Source: Monilinia fructicola
Lineage: Eukaryota > Ascomycota > Leotiomycetes > Helotiales > Sclerotiniaceae
Length of the DNA: 64,000 nt
Assembly: GCA_008692225.1 (NCBI GenBank)
Contig: VICG01000004.1
Coordinates: 2,232,501-2,296,500 of the forward strand
Direction of reading: 5' to 3'
Shown: piece after piece, positions 1 to 10,482 of the stretch
How the letters are laid out: the number at the start of each line of letters is the position of its first letter
How positions within the stretch are numbered: the stretch's first letter is position 1
Position numbers and translations under genes: made by a program
Notes under the pieces: generated by a model
What the model saw: only the letters and a program-made list of their open reading frames with translations
Told to the model about the DNA's origin: nothing
Databases searched by the model: none

Positions 1-715
1 GCTTCGGCCTCGCTCCATGGTGTAGCGGCAGATACGAGATCGCTCCAGCTATTGAAGAAACCCATCTTGAACAATTGATTTCAGGTATGCGAACCAATTG
101 TATGACGTTGAGTGCGTTGTGTGGTCTTGGTGGTAGGAATGGTATCAGATACTGTCAAAATCCAGCGTGTCGGATGAGAAATGATCCCTCGCCAAAATTG
201 AGGCCTCAGTTGCAATTGGTCAAATCTGATTGGTCGGTGGGGTTTGGTTCCTGGTTTTTCCGACAACCATTCGCAATTTATGATAAGTGTAAAATTTTCA
301 TGTCATCAATTGTGTGATTAGAGGTACCAACCTACTCACTCCATGGTGAACATGGAACAGTCGAACATTCTACAGAATTGCTATATATTTTTTTGAAAGA
401 CATTCTTTCTTAGTTCTCATTCGGTTCCTATGATATAATGGCTATTTTTGACATTTTTTGAACATCAATCCCATCTTGAATCAATTCATCGTCAATATCT
501 CAAACGCCATTGCAGTGCTGCTTTATACCCCCGTTTTCTCATCATACTATAGACCATGCCAAGTCCTATATGTAAATTTGTGATAGAAGAACGCCTGTCC
601 CCTCCATATATGTGTGTATCCTACCTTCCAGCATTCATTTATTCATTACTTCGTAATACTCAATGTAACAAAACACATGTAACACGACATGATGGTGTCT
701 GTCGCTTACGGCTTC
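1..715. other. intergenic; possible 3' end of a gene off the left edge
   Basis: No supportable gene. On the + strand the first frame is open from base 1 to a TGA at 76-78, about 25 codons, which could be the tail of a gene lying to the left, but the stretch is too short to judge. The remainder is AT-rich non-coding sequence leading into the 3' flank of the convergent WBP2-like gene. Confidence 0.3.
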
Positions 716-1788
716 TCATTGTCTCTCGGCCTGCTCTCGTAATCGCTGATCCAGATCCACAGAAACTGCTTGCGCTTGTGCTTCTTCATAATCTGGAGGG
801 GGCTCAGCTGGCGCCGTAAATGTCTCGGACCGTGGTGAAGTTCCAGTTGTACTCGCTACCCCGCTATCTTGAGCTACCATGGGTGCTGCATCGGTGACCT
901 CCTGCGCAGGCTCATAAGCAGGTAATTGCTCTAGATCCATGTTTGCCAGATCTACACCACTCGTTCCCCTTCCTCCATGTTCCCGTGCGACGCTATAAAC
1001 TTGATAGAGACGCTCCTTTATTTGTTCCAAACAAGAATGGAAATCAAATGCCCCGCCTTCTCTGAATGTCATCTTGAGTTCGACCGAAGGGTAGTCTGGA
1101 GGAATTCCACCTCCCGAAACTGGTTTGCAGAGAGCCGTCCAATAATTGGCGCCGAAAGAATGGCGCACGAACGTAGCTATCTTGCAGATTGAGAATCGGT
1201 GAAGAGAAAGATTGAAGGTCGGGAGTGGGTGTGCTGGGGAGATAAAACTATCTTCAATTGGAATTAGTCAATCGTCTCAAGAATGCGAAACATAGAGAAG
1301 AGATGCACCCACTCGTTGATTGGTAATATATACGATCCCCGCTTCGCTCTTGGCTGAATATGGCTCCACGCCAGCAGGTGTCGTGGTTGTAGAGATCTGT
1401 AAACTCGTTCGAGGAGGTGAGGTATAGAGGATTCGTTCATTGGGAAGTTTGACGAATCCAGCCTCATTAGAGGTCATCACCCAACTTTTTTCGCGGGCAG
1501 ATTTTAGCATTGCTTCCTGTGCCATGTGCAAGGCATAAAGATGCTGTTCTTGATGAAAAGCATACATGATTTGATAAAAATGAAGAGGTATGCAAAATAA
1601 GATGGGTGAAAGCAAAGCAGAGCAAAGCAGAGCAGAGCAGAGCAAAGCAAAGCAAAGCAGAGGAAGGAAGAAAAGAATTCGGAATGATCAAAGAAGAAAA
1701 TGGAAGAAGTGACGGCACTGAAATACGAAATGCTACTACACTATAGAAAGCACAAGGGACGACTATTATCTACTTACTTGATTGACAT
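716..1788 (-). CDS. WW-domain-binding protein (WBP2-like, GRAM domain), frameshifted in this assembly
   Basis: Inferred exons are 1788-1778 (11 nt, coding M-S-I and part of N), 1484-1313 and 1247-716; about 237 aa if one indel is corrected. The N-terminal half is a GRAM-type domain (WVMTSNEAGFVKLPNER, VYITNQR, then QSFSSPILNLQDSYVRAPFF). The tail is acidic and proline-rich and carries PPDY and PPPDYEE, PPxY motifs that bind WW domains. WBP2 family members are small adaptors; the fungal role is unknown. The first exon ends at GTAAGT and joins to give MSINWVM, the expected start; its intron (293 nt) ends in an unusual AAAG acceptor after a TGCTAAA branch-like site. Intron 2 (1312-1248) starts GTGGGT. 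The frame slips by +1 at the AAA run 1155-1157 (TTT on the coding strand), between APFF and GANYW. A TTTT run at the start of exon 3 may hide another slip, because the conserved QR-V-V-YLP lacks one residue. Confidence 0.8.
1611..1663. repeat. AGCAA/AGCAG pentanucleotide microsatellite
   Basis: About ten tandem pentamers alternating between AGCAA and AGCAG. It lies inside the inferred first intron of the WBP2-like gene, where the coding strand reads as a pyrimidine-rich GCTTT/GCTCT tract. Open frames across it on the minus strand are low-complexity artefacts. Confidence 0.85.
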
Positions 1789-2211
1789 TATCGACTGCCT
1801 ACCGGAAGAGTTCTTGTATCCGCTAAAGGTTTGATAGGGTCTTTTGGAAAAAGAGTGTGGGTCAGAAAAGAAATAGAGGTGTAAATGCAAGTAGTATGTA
1901 GTTGACTGGTTGATTGATGGTTATTTGGGTTGCGTGAAGCAGGGGAAAATAGATATCAGTATCTGAATGGATAGAAGTAGTACAAGCGTGAGACCATACT
2001 CGCAGTAATCGCCACAGAACGGTAAGAGGAGTGGGAATATGGAGTTTGAACCCTTCCACACTTTTTCCTAGAATGTCGAAACTAAATTCTGATAGCGGGG
2101 ACTGATACCTTGGCTATATTAAAGAGGAGATTGGGTATCCAATGGATATGAAGGAGATGATTGGTGGAAGAGAGTTTAGGAATTATTCTAGTTCGCCGAA
2201 TCTTTGGAAAG

Positions 2212-2334
2212 GGTAGAGAGGGGAAGGGGGAAGGAGGAGATGGGAAGGGAGATGGGAAGGAGAAGAAGGAGAAGAAGGAGAAGGAGAAAGAGAAGGAGGA
2301 GAAGGAGAAGGGGAAAAGGGAGGGGAAGGATTTG
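2212..2334. repeat. purine tract (GGGAAGG / GAGAAGGA)
   Basis: Over 120 bases of almost pure purine on the + strand, built from GGGAAGG and GAGAAGGA variants. It creates long open frames on both strands (E/K/G-rich on +, S/F/P-rich on -) that have no other sign of coding. Strict strand asymmetry of this kind can form triplex-type DNA. Confidence 0.85.
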
Positions 2335-2400
2335 TTTTGGTATTTTTTAGTTTTAGTTATATTGGGAAATGGATATATGATTGATATGAAGGGTTGGGTA

Positions 2401-2407
2401 TGTGTGA

Positions 2408-2438
<31 letters not shown>
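2401..2438. repeat. (GT)n microsatellite
   Basis: A run of about 13 uninterrupted GT dinucleotides at 2408-2434 with imperfect flanks. No coding signal is present. Confidence 0.9.
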
Positions 2439-2441
<3 letters not shown>

Positions 2442-2454
2442 ATGGGATGGGTGT

Positions 2455-3460
2455 AATGGATATGGTGAATGTAATGGATGGATGTATTGAATATAATGGG
2501 TGCAATAGATGTAGTGAATATAACGAATATAATAGATGTAATAGATATAATATATATAATATATATAATAAAATATGATGTATATAATGGATATATAATG
2601 GAAAATAAAATAAAACAAAAGAATAGACGATTTGATAGTCAATATAAAGGTACCTAGGTATGTAGTAGGTAAGTAGATATCTACTTAGGTAGGTAGGTAG
2701 ATGGTTTAAAAGTAAATAATATTATTATAAGGGTTTTTTATTGCTTTTGTTTTCTTCTTTGTTTCTTTTCTTCTTTTTTTCTTCATTATAAAGCTTATTA
2801 GATATTGATAACAATAATAAAGATTATAGTATATTTTTAAACAAGGACGAGTTTGTGATTTATTAATATAGTAATTATAATAAATACTAAATAGATAGTA
2901 TAGGGTATAGATACGAAGTATCTAGATAGATACTTATCTAAGTATTATTAATATATTATTCGAAATTAGAGGTTTCTCGTTTTATTTTACTTACTAAAAA
3001 TAAATAATAGTAAATTTTAATAATCTTTATATCTACTTATTAGTACTTACTTATATAAGAGTTCTTTAGATTAAAATTTCTAATTACTATAGAATAGTAT
3101 TATTTCTTCTAATATTCTCTAAGATTTTTTATATATTTATTAATAACGGGTTGTTAAAGATTCTAGAATTATACCTAATTATTAAATACGTAAGACGATA
3201 TATATATCGTTATAATTAATCGTCATTTCTAGACTTCGGGAAGTATAATATACCGGTATCGGGATTAGTTTTCATATGGATCTCGAAAGATCCATATGGA
3301 TACATATAGATCATTAATAAATCAAAAACAATCTATATAAATTTGATACAATTCGTTATTCGTTATTTGATATTGCGAAATCGACATCACAACAACATTA
3401 CAATACCGCTAACTTATTTCAACCGTTCTATAGTATCCATAGATGTAATCATGGATTTTT
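2455..3460. other. AT-rich island, no gene
   Basis: Very AT-rich, stop-dense sequence with degenerate TATAATGGA-like repeats at the left. It includes a perfect 16-bp palindrome AAGTAGATATCTACTT (2671-2686) next to TACCTAGGTA-type motifs. The composition contrasts sharply with gene-bearing DNA on either side and resembles fungal AT-isochores left by RIP acting on old transposons. No recognisable transposon protein remains. Confidence 0.55.
3273..3298. repeat. perfect 11-bp hairpin with CGAA loop
   Basis: CATATGGATCT at 3273-3283, loop CGAA, then the exact reverse complement at 3288-3298. It sits at the right side of the AT island. No T-tract or gene end is adjacent, so a terminator role is not supported. 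Confidence 0.8.
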
Positions 3461-4228
3461 GAGTTTAACCGGAAGGGATTTTAAGATGTCCCGCTTTACT
3501 TGTTTGCCATACTACGGTCGACCATAAGAACCAATCACGTGATTAGATTGTTCCAATTCCTCAGGGGCGTGGAGTAAAATCTATAATTATCAATAACTTC
3601 ATCTTTTGTGTACTACTGTAGGTCATTTAATGCAATGATGAGAATGTCTTCAGGGCTGGGGGAAGCAGAGATAGAATGAGTATCAGTTTCATATTGCAGT
3701 TCAACTTTCCAAAAGGATTTAACGTTTCATATATATTCCTGAATTTCTACCCTTTCGATGGCTACTACAATAGCTGGAGGTAGTTATCACATCAACACCT
3801 CAATCAATATCTTATTACTTAACCTCCCGGAGGTCCCTCTCAATCTACAGTACTCCAGCCAGCCATCACAAACTCAAATCAGACCTGCGATCCTCGAAAT
3901 CACTTCCTCACAACATCCCTCTTTATGCTCAGAGCCAGGTATCTATCTACCCTCTCCAACCGCCCTTCAAATCCCTTCCTCACAAACTTACACGTCGAAA
4001 CTTGAAGAATAATTATATCATCATACCCTCTACCCTTAAGGGTCTCACCAAAAAGTATATACTCTGTTTTGTAGATCGAGAACAAACTTTTTCTTGCATT
4101 TCTCCAAACCTAAGTTTTGCCTGTATCCTGTATCCTGCATCCTGCATACGAATGAGAGGTACCTCCAGAGTATAATTCATACACTTTTTCTATCTCTGCT
4201 TTCCGATTTCTTGTCGCTTACCCTTAAC

Positions 4229-4285
4229 TTTGAACTCTTGACTCTTGACCTTTGACTCTTGACCTTTGACTCTTGACTCTTGACT
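4229..4285. repeat. TTGACTC / TTGACCT tandem repeat
   Basis: A run of seven-base units alternating TTGACTC and TTGACCT, with occasional one-base variants. The tract is intergenic with no coding signal. Confidence 0.8.
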
Positions 4286-4664
4286 ATTCCAAGGTTATAT
4301 CTAATTATCTAAAATCTAAGTAGAACTACTACTTAATTACCCAATAGTTAAATAACTACCTCTCTAATAGATGCTTTTTGATTCTTCTAAACCCGTGAAT
4401 ATCGTTAATATCCATGGATATATATATATATATATAATCATACCAAGTAAGCTAAACACCAAATATCAAAAAACATCAATATCCAACATCCAATATCCAG
4501 CATCCAGCATCCAAACCCAACATTCAACACCCCCAAAAGACTCAACCTACCGTCAATACAACACATCCAAAAACAATATCAAGTCATCAGTCCCCCGCAC
4601 CCTTTATTAATATCCATTTAAATCCAAAATACCAATTATATATATGCTTACTATATACAAACAT

Positions 4665-4763
4665 ATCTCTCCCTCTCCCTCTCCCTCTCTCCCTCTCTCC
4701 CTCTCTCCCTCTCTCCCTCTCTCCCTCTCTCCCTCTCTCCCTCTCTCCCTTTCTCCCTCTCTC
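4665..4763. repeat. CTCTCCCT pyrimidine microsatellite
   Basis: About 100 bases of pure pyrimidine on the + strand, with an eight-base unit repeated about ten times. The apparent proteins on both strands (S/P/L-rich and R/E/G-rich) are translation artefacts. Confidence 0.9.
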
Positions 4764-6228
4764 TTCTTCTTTCACCCATCACCAAATCCCAAATCCCAAA
4801 TCCCAAATTCCAAATCCCCAACCACAATCCCATATCCACAATCCAAAGCCCGGAGTAACGATTAATCACTGCACTGCATAGAACAAACAACCCCTCAGTA
4901 AAGCAAAGCAAAGCAAAGTAACATCAAGTAAAGTAAATCAAGATGAGGTGCCGGGTTACCAATACCCATACATACTTCATGGATATAAATGATCATGATG
5001 GATTGGATGGATACTCACAGTAGATTGCCAACCAACCAACCATCCATCCATCCATCCATTCTCCAAGCTGTATATATCCACGGGCATACATGAACACACA
5101 CACACATACATGAACACGGCATTGAAAATAGCAGGAAGAGTCATTCATATAGCGTGACAATACGATGGATATCAATATTAATACCTAACTAACCAGCATT
5201 GCTTGATGCGTAATTCAGAAGTTTTTTTCACGCTACGGGTACCTAGGAGGTAGGTATTTACCTGCTTTTATGCACAGCTGGAGTATACTTGTGGTTTGTT
5301 TTATACCTAAAGTACTAAAATATATATATATATATACATACATAAATATACAAAAAAGATATCATCAATTTCCAAAATAATAGTAAATAAGATACTCGAG
5401 TATAATCATTCTTTTAATTATCCAACAAACAGACAAACCAAATAAAAAATAAAAAACTACCCAAACCCAATCAACCACAACATACAAATTCTCCAACCAA
5501 AAAATTCAATCAATAAAAAGATGAAAAGATAAACAAACAAACAAACAAATAAATACCTAGTAAATAAATAAATAGATAGATAAATAAATAAGTAATAAGT
5601 AATCAAACAAACGGAAATAACATACCTAGGTATCCCATCTAGAGATGTAGATGAGAGAGGTAATAAATAGACAACGACGGAAGGAAGCTCGGAACCTGGA
5701 GGTGGAAAGTAAGTGATTTTTGGGTTTGAATGGTGGCGACCGAGTATGGTTAGCTAGCTGTCTACTCTGTAGTATCGACAGTTGATTTGGCGTTTCAAGG
5801 TCTTAAAAAGTATCAGACTTGCAGACAGTACGTATTTAGGCAAATTAGATTTTTTATAGCAGTTCCATAGCGCTTCAGTAGCAGTCCTATCGCAACTTCG
5901 TTGTTTCAACCAAAGACAAAGTACCCCAACACAACTTGCCAAAACCATTCATCCTCTCTTTCATACTGATGATCACATCACATCACATTCATATGGAATC
6001 AAGTTGTATATTATTTAACTTTTTTAATTTTGTGCTCCTATTAAAAAGTGCAATCTGTAATACATCGAAAACACTGGCTTTTCCAGTGAAGAAACGCAAA
6101 CCGCAGATCTAGCCACAATAGAAAACCCAGTAAACACCTTATTACCATCGTGTGATGTATATCACAGTGGGGAAGTGTTATCATATGCAGAGTAAAGGAA
6201 ATTCGTCAGGAAAATAAAAAGAAAACAT

Positions 6229-8230
6229 TTAGTCAACCTCCTCAATCTCAGCATCGGCAGCTGGCTCTCCAGCGGCACCAGCACCGGATGTTGCCTTCTT
6301 GATGGCAGCCTCAAGGTCAGCCTCTTGTTGTTGGTACTCCTCCTTGGTAGCTTGTTGGTTCTCATCAACCCAAGCAACGATCTTGTCGACGCTAGCTTGC
6401 AACTCTGCCTTGGCATTAGGGTCTGCGATGGATTTTGAGAGTTCGTGATCAGCCTCAGACAAAGAGCTTCTGATTTGGTAAGCCTTGCCCTCAAGAGCGT
6501 TCTTGGCAGCGACACGTTCAGCCTCAGCCTCATCCTCGGCCTTGTACTTCTCGGCCTCAGCCAACATGCGCTCGATATCTTCCTTGGACAAGCGACCCTT
6601 GTCGTTGGTGATGACAATCTTGTTGGACTTTCCGGTTCCCTTCTCGAGAGCAGAGACGTTCATGATTCCGTTGGCATCAAGATCGAATGTGACCTCAATT
6701 TGAGGAACACCACGTGGTGCAGGTGGGATACCAGTGAGCTCGAATTTACCCAAAAGGTTGTTGTCCTTGGTGCGTTGACGCTCACCCTCGAAGACTTGGA
6801 TGAGGACACCAGGTTGGTTGTCAGAGAAGGTGGAGAAGACCTCGGACTTCTTGGTGGGGATGGTGGTGTTTCTTGGGATGAGCTTGGTCATCTGTCCACC
6901 AGCAGTCTCGATACGAGAGACAATGGGGCGACATCGAGAAGGAGGATCTCGTTGGTGGACTTGGAGGAAGTGTCACCAGAAAGGATAGCAGCCTGGACGG
7001 CAGCACCGTATGCAACAGCCTCATCGGGGTTGATGGACTTGTTTGGCTCCTTACCGTTGAAGTAGTCGGTGATGAGCTTCTGAATACGTGGGATACGAGT
7101 GGAACCACCAACGAGGACGATCTCGTGGACTCTGGATTTGTCAATCTTGGCATCGGCAAGGACACGGTCGACTGGGGTGGTGGGTAGAACGGAAGAGGTC
7201 CTGGCAAAGTTCCTCGAAACGAGCACGGGTGATGGAGGTGTAGAAATCGATACCCTCGAAGAGAGAGTCAATCTCAATAGAGGTTTGAGCAGATGAGGAG
7301 AGGGTACGCTTAGCACGCTCGCAAGCAGTGCGGAGACGACGGAGAGCACGAGCGTTGGAGCTCAAATCTTTCTTGTGCTTTCGCTTGAATTCGCTTACGA
7401 AGTGGTTGACGAGACGGTTGTCAAAGTCCTCACCACCCAAGTGAGTGTCACCAGCGGTGGACTTGACCTCGAAGATACCCTCCTCGATGGTCAAGAGAGA
7501 GACATCAAAGGTTCCTCCACCAAGATCGAAGATGAGAACGTTACGCTCACCCTCAATCTTCTTGTCCAAACCGTAAGCAATAGCAGCTGCGGTAGGTTCG
7601 TTGATGATACGGAGGACGTTAAGACCAGCAATGAGACCAGCGTCCTTGGTAGCTTGACGTTGTGAATCGGTGAAGTAAGCTGGGACTGTGACGACGGCGT
7701 TGTTGACAGTTCCACCAAGGTAAGCCTCAGCAGTCTCTCTCATCTTGACCAAGATCATGGAAGAGATTTCTTCTGGTGTGAATTGCTTGTTCTCGCCCTT
7801 GAACTCGACCTCAATGACTGGCTTTCCGGCACGGTCAACGACCTTGAATGGGAAGTGCTTCATATCGGCTTGAACCTCAGGATCTGCGAACTTGCGACCA
7901 ATCAAACGCTTCGCATCGAAGACGGTGTTGATTGGGTTCATGGCGACTTGATTCTTGGCAGCATCTCCGATCAGACGCTCGGTATCTGTGAAAGCAACGA
8001 AGGATGGGGTGGTTCGGTTTCCTTGGTCGTTGGCGATAATTTCGATTCTATCGTCACGGAAGATACCCACGCAGGAGTAGGTGGTACCCAAATCGATACC
8101 AATACTATCAAACATTGTTAGCAAACAGTCGTTGCGTTGTTGTTGAAGGGGGGGGGGGGTGGAATTGAGTGATAAGGCTGAAGGAGGGGTTGATAATAGA
8201 TAATGGATGGGTAACTTACGCTGGAGCCAT
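6229..8230 (-). CDS. hsp70: cytosolic-type Hsp70 chaperone with an atypical C-terminus; two frameshifts in this assembly
   Basis: ATP-dependent chaperone. Exon 1 (8230-8220, ATGGCTCCAGC) joins exon 2 (8104-6229) across a 115-nt intron with GTAAG donor, GCTAAC branch site and TAG acceptor, giving [17 protein letters not shown]; about 628 aa. Visible landmarks are the ATPase signatures [25 protein letters not shown] and [15 protein letters not shown], the DVAPLSL linker, the substrate-binding domain, and a final EEVD that docks TPR co-chaperones. The frame slips by +1 at the GGGG run 7174-7177 (between RST and PVDRVL) and by -1 next to C6914 (between APLSL and GIETAGG). The two slips cancel. 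The protein between them remains highly conserved, arguing for sequence error rather than old decay. The C-terminus lacks the usual NPIM segment and GGMP-rich linker, so this may be a secondary Ssa paralogue. Confidence 0.93.
8148..8159. repeat. 12-base poly-G run in the Hsp70 intron
   Basis: Uninterrupted run of 12 G on the + strand (poly-C on the transcribed sense strand) within the single Hsp70 intron. Such runs are prone to length error. Confidence 0.85.
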
Positions 8231-8440
8231 CTTGTATTAATCTAGTTGTATGTGATGTATTTGATATTTAAAAGTCGAAGTATCGTAACTTCTTTTTGAA
8301 TGCTTTTGCTTTGTATTGAAGAAAAGAGAAGAAGAGTAGTGGTATCAAAAGTGTTTGTTTGTAAAATATGTAGAATGGAAAAAAAAGTTGGGTAGAGTGA
8401 GAGACTTTTAAAGCGAAAAGTTCGATTCCAGCAGGTTCGA

Positions 8441-8453
8441 TTCTGGAATCTTC
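8441..8453 (-). promoter_or_regulatory. heat-shock element upstream of Hsp70
   Basis: TTCTGGAATCTTC matches TTCnnGAAnnTTC, three perfect alternating pentamers for heat-shock factor (Hsf1), about 210 bp upstream of the Hsp70 start codon. Further TTC half-sites flank it (TTCGATTCC at 8421 onwards and TTTTCC just right). The position and the identity of the downstream gene make this a credible Hsf1 site. It has not been tested. Confidence 0.75.
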
Positions 8454-8587
8454 TTTTCCACAACAGGCTAGAATTAGGTTGAAAACAGAAGGCGGTAGAG
8501 ATATCTTGAATTCACCACAACCTTCTAGTAAGGTAAAGAAGGATACAAAGAATCTGATGGATGGATTTTGTTGTTCTTTATTGATTG

Positions 8588-8937
8588 ACATTATATGATT
8601 GGAGGATGGGAGGATGGGAGGATGGGAGGATGATGATTGGAATTAATTGGACTTAGTTCTTATTGATTTGATTGATGCGTTGGGATTCTTTACATTTTAT
8701 TTGTTAGAATTATTTATTATTTGATTGTTTTATTGTTTTGTTGTCTTATTGTTTTATTGTTTTATTTACGATGAATAGCTGGCCGGGAAGCTATTCAATC
8801 CATTAATATAGTACGGAATAGGTCTACGGGTATTATTAATACCTAGGCAATCTAGTAAACATATGAATATATACTAATAGAATCTCTTAGATGAATACAT
8901 AGTATCTATTTACTACCTAGTAGTTAGTTGTTGTATA
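8588..8937. other. intergenic with GAGGATGG repeat
   Basis: Contains four to five copies of GAGGATGG (8601-8632) and TTTTATTG-type repeats near 8730-8770, then AT-rich sequence up to the foldback element. No gene is visible. Confidence 0.6.
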
Positions 8938-9788
8938 AGTCGCCTACCCTACTTCTCGCCACCCCCCCCATTTGGCCAGCATTTCACACCAAAAACAGCC
9001 ATTTTAACGTATTTATTAACTTCTACAAAAAATAAATATATATATTTTAAATTTTAATTGAAGCTTTTATATATAATTTTTAATAGATTCTAAAAATCTT
9101 AAATTTTTGCGATTTTTTTATAAAAAAAAGTTATAAAAGATTATAGAAAATTAAAATTCTAATTTTCGATTTGTATGTAAATCCTATACAAAATCAAAAT
9201 CTTTAAAAAAAAGTTATATTTATTTAATAAAAATAGCTAAAAATAATCTAAAAAAATTTTCAAAGAATCTTAAAAGCTAATTTAAATTGAATATATTATT
9301 TTAATAATATTACTTATTATTTATTGAATAAATGTTTAATATAGATTCTTAGATTTTAACGATAAAATTTTAAGTAAAAAATTTCTAATTTCAATTTACT
9401 CAATAGTTTCAAATTATTATATATATTTTAAATAGCTTATTTATTATATATTGATTAATAGATTCTATAAAAATTTACAGATTATTTTTAATTATTTTTG
9501 TTCAAAAATTATAAATATTTATTTCAAAGTTTCAATTTTGTATGTGATTTCCATACAAAATCCAAAACCGAAAATTCTAATTTTCTATAATCTTTTATTA
9601 CTCTTTATAAAAAAATCGCAAAAATTTAAGATTTTCAGAATTTATTAATAATTATATATAGAAGCTTTAGTTGAAATTTAAAATATATATATTTATTTTT
9701 TGTAGAGTTATAAATACGTTAAAATGGCCGTTTTTGGTGTGAAATGCTGGCCAAATGGGGGGGGTGGCGAGAAGTAGGGTAGGCGACT
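8938..9788. mobile_element. 851-bp foldback / MITE-like element with very long inverted arms
   Basis: Left end AGTCGCCTACCCTACTTCTC and right end its reverse complement. A C7-8/G7-8 run follows, then CATTTGGCCAGCATTTCAC, all mirrored on the right. Similarity between the arms continues inward with mismatches for at least 260 bp and probably about 400 bp, so almost the whole element could fold into one hairpin. Both ends abut TA (8936-8937 and 9789-9790), as expected for Tc1/mariner-type insertion; GTA also flanks both sides just outside. The interior is highly AT-rich with no coding frame, so the element is non-autonomous. The AT bias fits RIP. Confidence 0.85.
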
Positions 9789-9790
9789 TA

Positions 9791-10225
9791 GTATCTAGAT
9801 AATAATATAGATAAATACTACTCTATAGGTAAATAGATCTATAAATGTATAAAATAATCTAGAAATAGCAAATACTCTTTGTTAATTCTACCTATTACTT
9901 TTCTCTATATTTTTATATCAAACTATACCTCTTTATTTATTATTTATTATTTATCTTCTAATTGTTACCTTTTATTTTTTTATTTACAAACCACCTAAGC
10001 AACCTATTACTTATCTAAATAACTCTTACCTTCTCTCTATTACCTCTTACATCCTATTACCTCCTACTTTCTTCTACCTTCTACCTTCTACCTCCTACCT
10101 CCTACCTCCTACCTCCTACCTCTTAATTACTTACTTGCCTTCTACTCTGTACTCTCCCAAAAATTAATATTGCCCAACTGCCCCTCATCTAACACTACCC
10201 AAGGACCAACAGAATATATAATCAT
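9791..10225. other. AT-rich spacer with CTACCTC repeat
   Basis: Stop-dense AT-rich DNA between the two inverted-repeat elements, including CTACCTC/CTACCTT heptamers at about 10073-10122. No gene is present. Confidence 0.6.
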
Positions 10226-10227
10226 TA

Positions 10228-10480
10228 CTTGGTGTTGTTTTGGGTCTATGCCGGGGTAAAAATCTACAAAATAGTATATCCTTTTGAAATTCTTTTTTAT
10301 ATATTATAAAACTTTCATTTTTAAGAATTTAAATATACTAAACGTTTATTTTTTAACTTAATAATACTATAAAGCATTATTTGTAATTTTTAATGAATTT
10401 GTTATTTTATTATAATTTTTTAAAATAAATTCTATTTTCAGTTAATTTTTAGCCCGGCATTGACCCAAAACAACGCCAAG
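10228..10480. mobile_element. 253-bp MITE-like element
   Basis: Inverted ends of about 36 bp: CTTGGTGTTGTTTTGGGTC on the left versus the complement of GACCCAAAACAACGCCAAG on the right, continuing with ATGCCGG and TAAAAAT and two or three mismatches. TA flanks both sides (10226-10227, 10481-10482). The AT-rich core has no open frame. It is a small non-autonomous DNA transposon candidate. Its ends differ from those of the element at 8938-9788. Confidence 0.75.
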
Positions 10481-10482
10481 TA

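Larger units (their letters stand above)
3461..6228. other. intergenic, rich in simple repeats
   Basis: No supportable gene. It holds a TTGACTC/TTGACCT repeat (4229-4285), a long CTCTCCCT tract (4665-4763), AAATCCC repeats near 4790-4830, AGCAA pentamers near 4900, and CCATCC repeats near 5040. Open frames here (for example 4644-4865 and 4651-4911) are the repeat read in different frames. The right end is the 3' flank of the Hsp70 gene. Confidence 0.6.

Noticed and set aside
2082..2642. 186-aa minus frame rich in Y/I/H/S/F/P
   Set aside because: It is the translation of GT, purine and ATA repeats, with no unique coding segment.
4644..4911. Opposed ORFs rich in S/P/L and R/E/G
   Set aside because: Both are the CTCTCCCT repeat read in different frames.
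6445..7065. 206-aa + strand open frame antisense to Hsp70
   Set aside because: Antisense frames within Hsp70 genes are a known by-product of codon bias. The minus strand is unequivocally Hsp70.
8411..8460. tRNA-like T-loop sequence GGTTCGATTC
   Set aside because: No acceptor stem or anticodon arm could be assembled; the TTC/GAA pattern is better explained as a heat-shock element.
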